Origin: Paraburkholderia solisilvae | GTDB lineage: Bacteria > Pseudomonadota > Gammaproteobacteria > Burkholderiales > Burkholderiaceae | DNA length: 64,000 nucleotides | Direction: 5' to 3' | NCBI RefSeq assembly: GCF_902859875.1 | Contig: NZ_CADIKF010000027.1 | Coordinates: forward strand, 34,183-98,182 | Shown here: positions 50,426 through 59,428 of the stretch, piece after piece | Position numbering within the stretch: the stretch's first letter is position 1 | Layout of the letters: the number at the start of each line of letters is the position of its first letter | Notes under the pieces: model-generated | What the model was told of the DNA's origin: nothing | Seen by the model: the letters and a program-made list of their open reading frames with translations, nothing else | Databases searched by the model: none | Translations under genes and position numbers: made by a program

Positions 50426-51808
50426 ATGGCCGATCCCGCCGCACCCACGACCTCCCGCTCATCCCGTTCCGGCTCGAAAGAGCCGCGCACTGCCACCGCC
50501 GTGTCGACCGACACCGAAAACAAGCTCGCGCGGGCCGCGCGATCGGCGCAGCGTCTGGCCGAACTCAGCGACGTCCCCGCCGACGACAGCACGCTCGACC
50601 TGTTCCCCGACGATCCCACGCGCGCCGCGTTGCAGGCGATGAACATCGACGTGCGGCAACGGACGTTGAGCGGTTTCGAGCTGCCGGACGAAGTGCTTGC
50701 AGTGGTCGAGGCGGTGGCGGAAGAGAGCAGTGCGCCCGCGGCGGCGGCGGACCCGAAGGCCGCGCGCCGCACATCGCGCGCGGCGCAAGCGGACGACGCG
50801 GTACGCGCGGCGCAAACAGAACGAACGGAACGAACGGAACAGGCGGAAACGACGCCTGCCGAAGCCGCGCGCAAGAGTAGCGCGCAGAAACCGGCGCGAA
50901 GCGTTTCAGACGTCGAGCCGAAGATTGCCGCGACGACGGCCGCCGAGCCCGATGTGCCGCAAGCGCAGACCAAGGCTGAAAGCCACGGCGCGGCGCAGGG
51001 CGTACCCGGGCCTGCTGCTTCGTCGGCGGTGACACCGCCCGTCGCGGCGGCCTCCACGCGGCGCAATACCGCTGCGGCGGGCAACGCGGCTCGCGACGAT
51101 CGCGCGGCATCGCCCGACAGCACGGCTGAGACGACGCCACAGCGCGCCGATGCGTCCGACGAGGTCTCGTTCGCGGCGTCGCTGGCCCAGCCCACGTCGG
51201 CGTCGGAGCGAGCAGGCGCGGAAACATCGGCCGCGGCCGTCGCCCGCGCTGCCGAGCCGCAACGGCAACCCTACACGGCGCCGGCCGGCGCGCCGCTTGC
51301 GTCCGCGTTCGGCACGCCTGGCGGCGCGGCGGCGAAGCCGCAGGCCGCGCCGCGCGCGACACCCCAACTGGAACACGCCCGCGCCGCCGCCTTTGCCGAC
51401 ACCGTCGATGCGCTGTATGGCGTGATCGCCGACCAGCGTCGTGCGGCCGCCGGACATTCGCGCAGCATGCAGCGGATGTTGTCGATCGTCGTTGGCGCGC
51501 TACTGGTGGCGGTCGTGATCGGCGTTGTGCAGATGGTGCTGCTGGTGCGGCTGACGCGCGATACGACCGTTCAGCAGCAACGCATCGAACAAACGCTGAT
51601 GAGCCAGCAGGCGACGCTCGCAACCCTGTTGCAGACGGAACCGTCAGCGCCGGCCGCCGCCCCTGCTGTGCCGACGGCGCCCGGCGCACCCGCGGCCAAC
51701 GCGGGCGCGCCGGCGGCGGTCGCACCGCGGCAATCGACGGAAGCACGCTCGCCGGCAAAGACGCAGCATGCGCATAAGCACAAGCCGGCCGCGACTCAAA
51801 CGCATTAA
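50426..51808 (+). CDS. Alanine-rich hypothetical protein with one membrane helix
   Basis: A 460-residue protein. Residues 1-95 include an ordered-looking part (LARAARSAQRLAEL, LQAMNIDVRQRTLSGFELPDEVLAVVEAV region). Residues 95-300 are low-complexity Ala/Thr/Pro/Arg. Residues 310-350 form a helix (ADTVDALYGVIADQRRAAAG). A membrane helix follows at about 353-375, then a coiled coil and an Ala/Pro tail ending in Lys/His. Probably anchored with a long disordered cytoplasmic part. No family recognised. Confidence 0.65.
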   Translation: MADPAAPTTSRSSRSGSKEPRTATAVSTDTENKLARAARSAQRLAELSDVPADDSTLDLFPDDPTRAALQAMNIDVRQRTLSGFELPDEVLAVVEAVAEESSAPAAAADPKAARRTSRAAQADDAVRAAQTERTERTEQAETTPAEAARKSSAQKPARSVSDVEPKIAATTAAEPDVPQAQTKAESHGAAQGVPGPAASSAVTPPVAAASTRRNTAAAGNAARDDRAASPDSTAETTPQRADASDEVSFAASLAQPTSASERAGAETSAAAVARAAEPQRQPYTAPAGAPLASAFGTPGGAAAKPQAAPRATPQLEHARAAAFADTVDALYGVIADQRRAAAGHSRSMQRMLSIVVGALLVAVVIGVVQMVLLVRLTRDTTVQQQRIEQTLMSQQATLATLLQTEPSAPAAAPAVPTAPGAPAANAGAPAAVAPRQSTEARSPAKTQHAHKHKPAATQTH

Positions 51809-51826
51809 CTGACTTCGCCGACCAAA

Positions 51827-51857
51827 GCCGGCGGCGCGCGGTCCGCCGGCCGGTTTA
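51827..51857 (+). terminator. Probable terminator of the alanine-rich protein gene
   Basis: GCCGGCGG (51827-51834) pairs with CCGCCGGC (51843-51850), followed by CGGTTTA. The stem is strong but the T-tract short. Confidence 0.5.
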
Positions 51858-52046
51858 TCCGATCCATTTCGTCTCAAAGCTACCTCATGGGCGCAGGCCA
51901 GATGGGCCGCCGTCTGCCGCGGTCTGCCGCTGCACCGTCCCCAAAAAGAAAACCGGACGGCTCGCCGAGCTCTGTTGTAATGATGCAACGCACCAGCCCC
52001 ACAACCCCTGTCGCAGCGTCATTTACAAAAAATTTGTGCAGCGCAC

Positions 52047-52075
52047 TAGACTCGGTCTAGGGAAAACCCTATACT
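52047..52075 (+). promoter_or_regulatory. Promoter of the 52-residue protein gene
   Basis: TAGACT (52047-52052), 17 bases, TATACT (52070-52075). The -35 lies in a perfect dyad CTAGAC-TCG-GTCTAG (52046-52060), and the -10 overlaps a TAGGGAAAACCCTA element (52058-52071). Confidence 0.65.
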
Positions 52076-52095
52076 CGCCTCTAAGGGAAAACCCT
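52058..52095. repeat. Twin AGGGAAAACCCT elements
   Basis: Two exact 12-base copies at 52059-52070 and 52084-52095, start to start 25 bases, one across the -10 and one at the expected transcription start. Each is a small dyad (AGGG...CCCT), suited to cooperative binding of a regulator. Confidence 0.75.
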
Positions 52096-52121
52096 GCATC
52101 AATGACCAACCGGGAGTCGCC

Positions 52122-52280
52122 ATGAACTTTCTTTTTGCTCTGTACCAAAAGGTCAGCGACCTCTTCGCGTCGCCGCACCTGCCGCTGGATTCGGACTACT
52201 CGTTTGAAGCGCGCCAACGCGAAGCGGAGCGTCTGCGCCGCGCGCAAGCCACGCTGTTCGGCGTCCGTCTTACCGACTAA
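52122..52280 (+). CDS. 52-residue small protein (DUF3563-like)
   Basis: ATG 52122 with GGGAG upstream, stop TAA 52278-52280. The sequence begins MNFLFALYQKVSDLFASPH, an amphipathic helix, and continues with a charged helix (EARQREAERLRRAQATLFG). Length and layout resemble the small DUF3563 proteins common in Burkholderia, of unknown function; this is a recalled resemblance. A well-formed promoter upstream and terminator downstream make it a strongly supported monocistronic gene despite its size. Confidence 0.78.
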   Translation: MNFLFALYQKVSDLFASPHLPLDSDYSFEARQREAERLRRAQATLFGVRLTD

Positions 52281-52713
52281 TTCGGGTTCGTCCCAACGCG
52301 CAGCAGCTTGCGCGGAGTCGAAGGCAGCACTGAGAGCCCGGTCACACCGGGCTCTTTGCTTTTGGGCTTTTGGGCCTTCGGAACGGCGTCTGTCTCCTTC
52401 CACAGCGCCGGCCCGAAACATCCGGTCGCATTCAATTACCTTTCTCATGCTTTCATTAACGAAAGGGATGTAACGCGAGCTGACAAATCCGGAAGCGATC
52501 CGTTAGTCCGCACACAGGATTAACCCTGCAAAAACAGGCCATCCGCATATAACGGGGACGCATTGGTGGTCGACCTGTGAAATGTGCGCTTACAAGTCTT
52601 CACGTTTATGAATCGGCGCGGCCGTTAAAGTGGTTCTCAAGCGCGGGGCCGAAAGCTGAGCCTTGCGAACATGAGGTAACCCTCGCTAGCACATCCTCAA
52701 CGGGAGAATAAAC
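52281..52713. other. Intergenic region before the His-rich protein gene
   Basis: 433 bases holding the terminator at 52333-52355 and, near the right end, the ribosome site GGGAG for the next gene. No further gene is supported. Confidence 0.6.
52333..52360 (+). terminator. Rho-independent terminator of the small protein gene
   Basis: AGAGCCCGGT (52333-52342) pairs perfectly with ACCGGGCTCT (52346-52355) around CAC, followed by a T-rich tract. Confidence 0.85.
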
Positions 52714-52986
52714 ATGAAAGCCTTGAACAAGACTTCGCGCACGCTGATCGCGACGCTGGTCGCGGGCGGCGCGCTGCTCAGCGCCACCGGCGCATTTGCA
52801 CAAACCGTCGTGTACGGCGAGCCGCAGATGATTCCGGTCGGCGTGTCGATCAACCTCGGCTGGCAGCCTGACGGCAGTTACTGGGACGGTCACCGCCGTT
52901 GGGCGCATGACGACTATATGCACCACCATCCGCATGCGCACGATGATCCGCATCGTCACGACGATCATCGCCCGCATCACGATTAA
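52714..52986 (+). CDS. Small secreted histidine-rich protein
   Basis: A 90-residue protein. The signal peptide ends AFA before QTVVYG (about residue 29). A short middle part (YGEPQMIPVGVSINLGWQPD) precedes a tail packed with His and Asp (DDYMHHHPHAHDD and RHDDHRPHHD), likely to bind metal ions such as Ni, Cu or Zn. It may buffer periplasmic metal. A copper ATPase gene lies 3 kb away, but no shared control is visible. No family recognised. Confidence 0.8.
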   Translation: MKALNKTSRTLIATLVAGGALLSATGAFAQTVVYGEPQMIPVGVSINLGWQPDGSYWDGHRRWAHDDYMHHHPHAHDDPHRHDDHRPHHD

Positions 52987-53222
52987 TGCGAGTGTGATCG
53001 GCGCGGCGCAGTTTTTCGCCGCGCAGTCAGTGGGTCCACCGGCCTGCCGCGATTCAAGCGGCAGGCCGGTTGCGTTTACGGTCGACATGCGGTCGATGCG
53101 CGATCGACACGCGGTCGATGCATGGGCCGATACCCAAACGATCGATACCCAACTCGCTCTGCGCTATGCTGGACACTTTCGTCAAAGTAACGCGCCCCGC
53201 CACGGCGGGACAAACAAACCGT

Positions 53223-53837
53223 ATGAACGATGTCCACTTCTACGATCCGCTGGTCGGTCACGGCCTGCCGCACGATCCGTTCAAGGCGATCGTCGCGCCG
53301 CGTGTCATCGGCTGGATCTCGACGCGCGCCGCGAACGGCCGGCTCAATCTCGCGCCGTACAGTTTCTTCGGCGCATTCGCGACCTTTCCGCCGATCATCG
53401 GCTTCTGCAGCGAGGCGTATAAGGACAGCATTCGCAATATCGAAGAGACCGGCGAATTTGTCTGGAACCTGACGTCGAAAACGCTCGCCGAGCAGATGAA
53501 TCTGACTTCCATGCCCGTCCCGCCCGAAGTCGACGAATTCGAACTGGCGGGGCTGACGCCGGCGGCCGGCCGCAACGTGTCGGTGCCCCACGTCGGCGAA
53601 TCGCCGGCGGCGCTCGAGTGCAAGCTGTTGCAAGTGGTGCGGCTGCATTCGCTCGACGGCCAGCCGATGGACAACTACCTCGCGCTCGGGCAGGTGGTCG
53701 GCGTGCACATCCAGAACGCGTATCTGAAGGATGGCCGGTTCGACACGCTGGCGGCCGATCCGGTCATGCGGGCGGGCTATCGGGCCGACTACGCGCAAAT
53801 CGGCTCGATGTTCGAAATGTTCCGGCCGAAGGCGTAA
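53223..53837 (+). CDS. Flavin reductase-like FMN-binding protein
   Basis: A 204-residue protein of the flavin reductase-like split-barrel family: VAPRVIGWISTRAANGRLNLAP (shortened: RVIGWISTR), NLAPYSFFGAFATFPPIIGF and DSIRNIEETGEFVWNL are the FMN-binding landmarks. ATG 53223 is chosen from homology pattern; the frame opens earlier at 53070 without support. Members reduce FMN with NAD(P)H for partner oxygenases, or act on small molecules. No partner is adjacent. Confidence 0.88.
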   Translation: MNDVHFYDPLVGHGLPHDPFKAIVAPRVIGWISTRAANGRLNLAPYSFFGAFATFPPIIGFCSEAYKDSIRNIEETGEFVWNLTSKTLAEQMNLTSMPVPPEVDEFELAGLTPAAGRNVSVPHVGESPAALECKLLQVVRLHSLDGQPMDNYLALGQVVGVHIQNAYLKDGRFDTLAADPVMRAGYRADYAQIGSMFEMFRPKA

Positions 53838-53870
53838 GCAAGCCTGCAACCGGTCGGCGGCGTGCGCCGC

Positions 53871-55847
53871 TCAGTCGCGCGCCGACGCGTTCACCTTGAA
53901 GACGCTCACCGCATCGCTCAGCCGGTCGGCCTGCTCGCGCAACTCGGCGGCCGCGCGTTCCGCTTCGACGACGAGCGTCGCGTTCTGTTGCGTCGCCTCG
54001 CCGATTTGCGTGACCGCGAGGTTGACCTGCTCGATGCCGCCCGACTGCTCGCGCGACGCCACGCTGATTTCGCCGATGATCGTCTGCACCTGGCTCACGC
54101 GTTCGACGATGCTGCGCATCGTGACGCTCGCTTCTTCCGCGATCCGGTAGCCGCTTTCGACTTGCGCGCTCGATGCGGCGATCAACGTGTCGATTTCCTT
54201 GGCCGCCGCGGCGCTGCGTTGCGCGAGCGCGCGCACTTCCGATGCGACCACCGCGAAGCCCTTGCCGTGCTCGCCGGCACGCGCCGCCTCGACGGCCGCA
54301 TTCAGCGCGAGGATATTGGTCTGGAATGCGATCCCTTCGATCACCGATGTGATGTCCGCGATCTTCTTCGACGACTGGCTGATCTCGCCCATCGTCGATA
54401 CGACCCGTTCGACCGCACGGCCGCCGTCGACGGCCGCGGCGGATGCATTCGCAACGAGCGTGTTCGCCTGCGCGGCATGCCCCGCATTCTGCTGCACGGT
54501 CGACGTCAGCTCTTCCATGCTGGCCGCGGTTTCTTCGAGGCTGCTCGCCTGCGTCGCGACACGCGCGGCGATGTTGCCGCTGCCGGCCGCGATCTTCGCG
54601 GTGCCGTGCGTCATATCGGCCGACGCGCTGCGCACCTGCGTGACGATTCGCGCAAGCCCTTCGCCGATGCCGTCGATCGCGTGCATCAGGCGGCCGATCT
54701 CGTCGCCGCGGCCGCGGCTTGCGTCGGCCACACGCACACTGAGGTCGCCGGCCGCGAACCGCTCGGACGCTTTTGCCGCTTCCTCGAGCGGACGGCTCAC
54801 CAGCCGGCGCACCGCGATCATGAACAACGCGACGAAAACGGCCACCAGCACGAAGCCGATCAGCAGGAAGCGGTTGCGTGTCGCGGTCACTTCGGCCATC
54901 ACCTCATCGCGTTTCGCGATACCGCCGAGCAGCCACTGCCACTCGGGGACGGTGACGAACGACACGTATTTGTCGGCCGCGCCCGTTTCGCCGAGCGTCG
55001 CGTCCGCGGACGTGTATGCGATACGGCCTTCCTTCTCGTCGAGCATGCGGCCATACGGCGCGTTGCTGTCGTCGGCTTTCTGGCCGGTTGCGGCCGGATG
55101 CACGATGAACTTGCCGCGCTCCGCGCCGCGCGACGCATCGATCACGAAGTAATAGCCGCTCTCGCCGATCTTCAGCTTGCGAATGCCGTCTTCGATCGAG
55201 CGGATCTGCGCATCCACATCGACGCCGACAAAGAGCGCGCCGATCACACGGCCGTTCGCATCGGAGATCGGTTTGTATTGCGTGATATAGCGCTTGCCGA
55301 ACAGCGCGGCGAGACCGGTGTACGACTTGCCCGCGGATATCAGCCCATAAGCGGGCCCTTTGCGATCGAGCAGCGTGCCGATCGCGCGCGAGCCGTCCTG
55401 TTTCTTCAGCGAGGTGGTCACGCGCACGAAGTCGTCGCCGGTGCGCGCGAACACGGTCGCGATCGCGCCGCTGCGCGCGAGGAAGTCGTCGGGGATCGAG
55501 AAGTCGAGGTTCAGCACCTTGTCGCCGGCCTTGAAGACCGGCGTCGCAACCCCGCCGATATCGATTTTCTGCGTTTCGTCGAGCACGAAGTTCGGCGGCA
55601 CGAAATGTTCGAACAGCGACATCGAGCGGCCGACTTCAGCGCTGAGCGCTTTGTCGAACAGCGCAATCGTATCGGCGATCGAGTGATCTTTTTCGGCGAT
55701 GCGCGTGAGCACCTGTTCGTTGATCTGCTCGCCGGCCGAGCGAGTGACGGCCCACGTGAAGGCCGCGAAGATCAACGCCACCAGTGCACACGACAGCATG
55801 GCCAACCTGACGCCGACGCTGGCGCGGCGCAAAGTGAGCAATTCCAT
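53871..55847 (-). CDS. Methyl-accepting chemotaxis protein with Cache-type sensor
   Basis: A 658-residue receptor. Membrane helix about 14-36; a large periplasmic Cache-like sensor (about 40-320) with DGSRAIGTLLDRKGPAYG and KIGESGYYFVIDASRG; second helix about 328-350; HAMP about 350-405; signalling domain with tip IAFQTNILALNAAVEAARAG near residues 530-550. Cache sensors bind small molecules such as amino or organic acids; the ligand here is unknown. A sigma-28-type promoter precedes the gene. Confidence 0.94.
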   Translation of the reverse strand: MELLTLRRASVGVRLAMLSCALVALIFAAFTWAVTRSAGEQINEQVLTRIAEKDHSIADTIALFDKALSAEVGRSMSLFEHFVPPNFVLDETQKIDIGGVATPVFKAGDKVLNLDFSIPDDFLARSGAIATVFARTGDDFVRVTTSLKKQDGSRAIGTLLDRKGPAYGLISAGKSYTGLAALFGKRYITQYKPISDANGRVIGALFVGVDVDAQIRSIEDGIRKLKIGESGYYFVIDASRGAERGKFIVHPAATGQKADDSNAPYGRMLDEKEGRIAYTSADATLGETGAADKYVSFVTVPEWQWLLGGIAKRDEVMAEVTATRNRFLLIGFVLVAVFVALFMIAVRRLVSRPLEEAAKASERFAAGDLSVRVADASRGRGDEIGRLMHAIDGIGEGLARIVTQVRSASADMTHGTAKIAAGSGNIAARVATQASSLEETAASMEELTSTVQQNAGHAAQANTLVANASAAAVDGGRAVERVVSTMGEISQSSKKIADITSVIEGIAFQTNILALNAAVEAARAGEHGKGFAVVASEVRALAQRSAAAAKEIDTLIAASSAQVESGYRIAEEASVTMRSIVERVSQVQTIIGEISVASREQSGGIEQVNLAVTQIGEATQQNATLVVEAERAAAELREQADRLSDAVSVFKVNASARD

Positions 55848-55941
55848 GACTGAGCTGGCGGTAAAGGGGGGGACGGGACAGCAAGTCGTTCCGTGTCGCG
55901 AGCGATGGGCCCACGTTGGAGGATTCGCGACCTGATACCTG

Positions 55942-55969
55942 TTAACGGCATCCCCGGCGAACTTCTTTA
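55942..55969 (-). promoter_or_regulatory. Sigma-28 (FliA)-type promoter of the second chemoreceptor
   Basis: On the minus strand TAAAGAAG (55969-55962), 12 bases, GCCGTTAA (55949-55942), about 95 bases before the chemoreceptor ATG. The spacing is one base longer than consensus. Confidence 0.6.
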
Positions 55970-56015
55970 ATTTTTCGAAAGCGGGATGTAATCGAGCGGA
56001 CGGGGGCCGTTGCCG

Positions 56016-58667
56016 CTACCCCCGCGTGCGCCAACTCCGCAGCAGCAGCGCATTGGTCACGACGCTGACGCTCGAGAACGCCATCGCCGCGCCCGCGAGC
56101 ATCGGATTGAGCAGCCCGAACGCGGCGAGCGGAATGCCGATCAGGTTGTACGCGAATGCCCAGAACAGGTTCTGCTGGATCTTGCGCCACGTGCGGCGCG
56201 AAATATCGATCGCGTCGGCGACGAGCGCCGGGTCGCCGCGCATCAGCGTGATGCCGGCCGCGTGCATCGCGACGTCCGTGCCGGTCGCCATCGCGATGCC
56301 GATATCGGCGGCGGCGAGCGCAGGCGCATCGTTGATGCCGTCGCCGGCCATCGCGACGACGCCCGCGCTGCGGATCTTCAGATCGTGGATCACGCGCGCC
56401 TTGTCGGCGGGCAGCACGTCCGCATGAAATTCGTCGATGCCGAGCGCGGCCGCGACGCTTGCCGCGCTGCCGCGATTGTCGCCGGTCACGAGTACGCTTT
56501 TGATACCCATCTGCCTGAGGCGCTCGATAGCCGCGCGTGCGGTCGGTTTCACCGTATCGCCGAATGCGAGCAACGCGAGCACGGCGGACGGTTGTGCGGC
56601 GCCGCCGCGCGTGATCAGCCACGACACGGTGTTGCCCGCGTGCTCCAGTTGCTGCGCGCGCAGCGCGAGACGTTCGGGCAACGTGACGCCGAGCTCCGTG
56701 AGCCAGCGGCGGCTGCCGATCGCGAAGGTATGTCCGTCGACGTCCGCTTCGACGCCGCGACCCGGCACTGCGCGGGCCGCTTGCACGGCCAGGGTAGCAG
56801 ACCCGGCGGCAGGCACCCCGGCAGGCCCGATGACAGACTCGACGGCCGGCTCCACGGCGGACGCCGTAACGGGCCCCGCATCCGCCGCCGCGCCGCCTTC
56901 CGTTCCACCTTCCGCCACGACAGCCCCCCGCTGCGTGTCAAACGCCTTTACCACCGCGCGCGCCAACGGATGATCGCTGTGCTGTTGCACCGCCGCGGCG
57001 ACGCGCAACGCATCGGCACGCTCGACGCCATCGGCCGTCTCGAACGCGCTCAGCGACGGCTGGCCGACCGTCAGCGTGCCGGTCTTGTCGAATGCAACCA
57101 CGTCGATCTGATGCGCGGTTTCGAGCGCCTGCGCGTCCTTGATCAGCACGCCATGGCGCGCGGCGACCCCGGTGCCGGCCATGATCGCGGCCGGCGTCGC
57201 GAGGCCGAGCGCGCATGGGCAGGCAATCACCAGCACGGCGACCGCGTTGAGGATCGCCGGCTCCACGCCGGCGCCCGCGAGCAGCCAGCCGGCCAGCGTG
57301 ACGACGGCGATCGCGAGAATCACCGGCACGAACACCGCGCTCACGCGATCGACGAGGCGCTGGATCGCCGCCTTCTCCGCCTGCGCGGATTCGACGAGGC
57401 GAATGATGCGAGCGAGCGTGGTCTCCGCGCCGATCGCGGTGGTCCGCACGGAGATCGCGCCTTCGCCGTTGATCGAACCCGCGGTGACCGGATCATCGGT
57501 TTGCTTCGGCACCGGCATGCTTTCGCCGGTGATCAGCGATTCGTCGATATGCGTGCGGCCCTGCAGCACCGTGCCGTCGACCGGCATCCGTTCGCCCGGC
57601 CGCACCGCGACGATCATCCCGACGCGCACCTGCGCAAGCGGCACGTCGTGCTCTTCGTTGCCGACGACGATCCGCGCGCGATCCGGCCGCAACGCATTGA
57701 GCGCGCGGATCGCATCGGTGGTCTGGCGTTTGGCGCGCGCTTCGAGCCACTTGCCGAAGCGCACCAGCGTGATGACAACCGCTGACGCCTCGAAGTACAG
57801 ATGCATCGTGTCGCCCGGGTGCATCGCGAGCTGATAGACGCTGATGCCGTACGCGGCCGACGTGCCGAGCGCGACCAGCAGATCCATATTGCCCGCGCCC
57901 GCGCGTACCGCGCGCCATGCGGCGCGATAGAACCGCGCGCCGAACACGAACTGGACGACGCTCGCAAGCGCGAGTTGCAGCATGCCGGGCAGCATCGCAT
58001 GCACGCCGAACGGTTCGGTCGCCATCGGCGCGATCAGCGGCAGTGTGAGCAGTGCGGCGACCACGACCGCGGCCAGCTCGCGGCGCGCGGTGTCGCGCCG
58101 CGCCGCAGCGGTAGCGGCGGTCGATGCCGGCGCGACGGTTTCAGTCACGATTGGCGTCGCGTGATAGCCGGCCTTTTCGACTGCGGCGATCAACTGGTCG
58201 ATGCCGGAGCCGCCGTTCAACTGGACGCTGGCCTTTTCGGTCGCGAGGTTCACCGCGGCGGATGCGACCCCCGGCACCTTCGACAGCGCTTTCTCGACGC
58301 GCATCGCGCACGATGCGCAGGTCATGCCGCCGATCGCAAGCTCAGCCGTCGCCGGCGGGGCGAAGGCGGGGACGGACGCGCTTGCCGCCTCGACGGCTTG
58401 CGCGACGGGCGCGGCGTCGTAGCCGGCCTTGCGCACCGCGGCGAGCAGCGCGTCGAGCGGAACTGACGCGTCGGCGTCGACGGTCGCTTTCTCGGTGGCG
58501 AGATTCACGCTCGCGCGGGCGACGCCGGGTACTTTGGCGAGCGCCTTTTCGACGCGCATCACGCACGACGCGCAGGTCATGCCCTGGATTTCGAGCTCGG
58601 CGCTCGGGCGGGCGGGGCGGCCGGCCGCGGTTGCGGCGGCGTCAGAGGGCGTAGCGAGGTCGGTCAT
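56016..58667 (-). CDS. copA: Copper-exporting P1B-type ATPase
   Basis: An 883-residue pump. Two N-terminal heavy-metal domains carry GMTCASC (CASC at residues 32-35 and 117-120). Eight membrane helices follow, with the transport motif CPCALG, the phosphorylation site DKTGTLT, the nucleotide-domain HP motif (SDHPLARAV) and the hinge GDGINDAPAL. It exports Cu(I) from the cytoplasm. ATG 58667 is chosen over ATG 58724 because the latter lies inside the promoter. No chaperone, CueR or oxidase gene is adjacent. Confidence 0.95.
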   Translation of the reverse strand: MTDLATPSDAAATAAGRPARPSAELEIQGMTCASCVMRVEKALAKVPGVARASVNLATEKATVDADASVPLDALLAAVRKAGYDAAPVAQAVEAASASVPAFAPPATAELAIGGMTCASCAMRVEKALSKVPGVASAAVNLATEKASVQLNGGSGIDQLIAAVEKAGYHATPIVTETVAPASTAATAAARRDTARRELAAVVVAALLTLPLIAPMATEPFGVHAMLPGMLQLALASVVQFVFGARFYRAAWRAVRAGAGNMDLLVALGTSAAYGISVYQLAMHPGDTMHLYFEASAVVITLVRFGKWLEARAKRQTTDAIRALNALRPDRARIVVGNEEHDVPLAQVRVGMIVAVRPGERMPVDGTVLQGRTHIDESLITGESMPVPKQTDDPVTAGSINGEGAISVRTTAIGAETTLARIIRLVESAQAEKAAIQRLVDRVSAVFVPVILAIAVVTLAGWLLAGAGVEPAILNAVAVLVIACPCALGLATPAAIMAGTGVAARHGVLIKDAQALETAHQIDVVAFDKTGTLTVGQPSLSAFETADGVERADALRVAAAVQQHSDHPLARAVVKAFDTQRGAVVAEGGTEGGAAADAGPVTASAVEPAVESVIGPAGVPAAGSATLAVQAARAVPGRGVEADVDGHTFAIGSRRWLTELGVTLPERLALRAQQLEHAGNTVSWLITRGGAAQPSAVLALLAFGDTVKPTARAAIERLRQMGIKSVLVTGDNRGSAASVAAALGIDEFHADVLPADKARVIHDLKIRSAGVVAMAGDGINDAPALAAADIGIAMATGTDVAMHAAGITLMRGDPALVADAIDISRRTWRKIQQNLFWAFAYNLIGIPLAAFGLLNPMLAGAAMAFSSVSVVTNALLLRSWRTRG

Positions 58668-58713
58668 GATTTTCGGGTTCCTGCCGCGGCCGATGGGCCG
58701 CTCGATGAAACCC

Positions 58714-58744
58714 AGTATCGACATTCCAATGATGGGAAGGTCAA
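58714..58744 (-). promoter_or_regulatory. CueR-type (MerR family) copper promoter
   Basis: On the minus strand TTGACC (58744-58739), a 19-base spacer, GATACT (58719-58714). The spacer carries the dyad ACCTTCC-N7-GGAATGT (58741-58721), the CueR-site layout. The over-long 19-base spacer is the hallmark of MerR-family activation by DNA twisting. Confidence 0.88.
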
Positions 58745-58786
58745 GGAAATCTTCGCGCGGCGGCGGATTCGCACCCGCTGCGCGCC

Positions 58787-59428
58787 TTACTCATTGCCCA
58801 TCGCCGTGTCCATTGCCGCCGACACCGCCCGCTGCGCATCGCTGCCGCGCTCGCGCAGCGCGTCGAGCGCGCCCTGCCGGTCCGCCGTGTCCTTGTTCTG
58901 ACTCAGCTTCCACTTGCCGACCAGCCGCGTCAGCTCGATCTCGATGCCGACGATCGCGCCCAGCATCTGCGCGATAAAGTCTTCGGGCGCATCGCCGATC
59001 TTCCACGGCGCCGGCTCGCCCGCTTCCATCCTGCGCGTGAGCCGCGCGACGAGGCCGCGCACGAACCGCTCGTCATCGCGCACCGTGATGCGGCCGTGCG
59101 CATGGACCACCATATAGTTGTAAGTCGGCACCTGCCGATGCGCTTCATGCTTGCTCGGATACCAGTTCGGCGAGATATACGCGGACGGCCCCTGGAAAAT
59201 CACCAGCGCGTCCGGCCGTTCGGCCGCTTCGCGCCACACCGGGTTGGCCCGTGCGACGTGCGCGCGCAGCGTGCCGTGCGGGCCGCTCGACGCATCGAGC
59301 TCGAACGGCAGATGGTTGGCGTCGAGTCCATGCGGGCCGACCGTCACGAGCGCGCCAAGCGGACAATCGTCGATCAACCGATGGAGCACGTCGGCACGAG
59401 TCTCTTCAAAGTGCGCGGGCATATACAT
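58787..59428 (-). CDS. PaiB-like FMN-binding protein
   Basis: A 213-residue protein matching the PaiB/FMN-binding split-barrel family: MYMPAHFEETRADVLHRLI (shortened: YMPAHFEE), VTVGPHGLDANHLPF, FQGPSAYISPNWYPSK, VPTYNYMVVHAHG and a C-terminal WKLSQNK. Bacillus PaiB is called a negative transcriptional regulator, but the fold suggests flavin or haem binding. It lies upstream of the copper ATPase on the same strand, but the copA promoter sits between them. Confidence 0.9.
   Translation of the reverse strand: MYMPAHFEETRADVLHRLIDDCPLGALVTVGPHGLDANHLPFELDASSGPHGTLRAHVARANPVWREAAERPDALVIFQGPSAYISPNWYPSKHEAHRQVPTYNYMVVHAHGRITVRDDERFVRGLVARLTRRMEAGEPAPWKIGDAPEDFIAQMLGAIVGIEIELTRLVGKWKLSQNKDTADRQGALDALRERGSDAQRAVSAAMDTAMGNE

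Larger units (their letters stand above)
51809..52121. other. Intergenic region with terminator and repeat-bearing promoter
   Basis: 313 bases containing a GC-rich terminator-like hairpin on the left (51827-51850) and the promoter with three dyads on the right (52046-52095) for the small gene at 52122. Confidence 0.7.

Noticed and set aside
58668..58724. Upstream ATG at 58724 as the copA start
   Set aside because: It lies inside the spacer of the CueR-type promoter, so transcripts from that promoter would not contain it; the family-like N-terminus starts at 58667.
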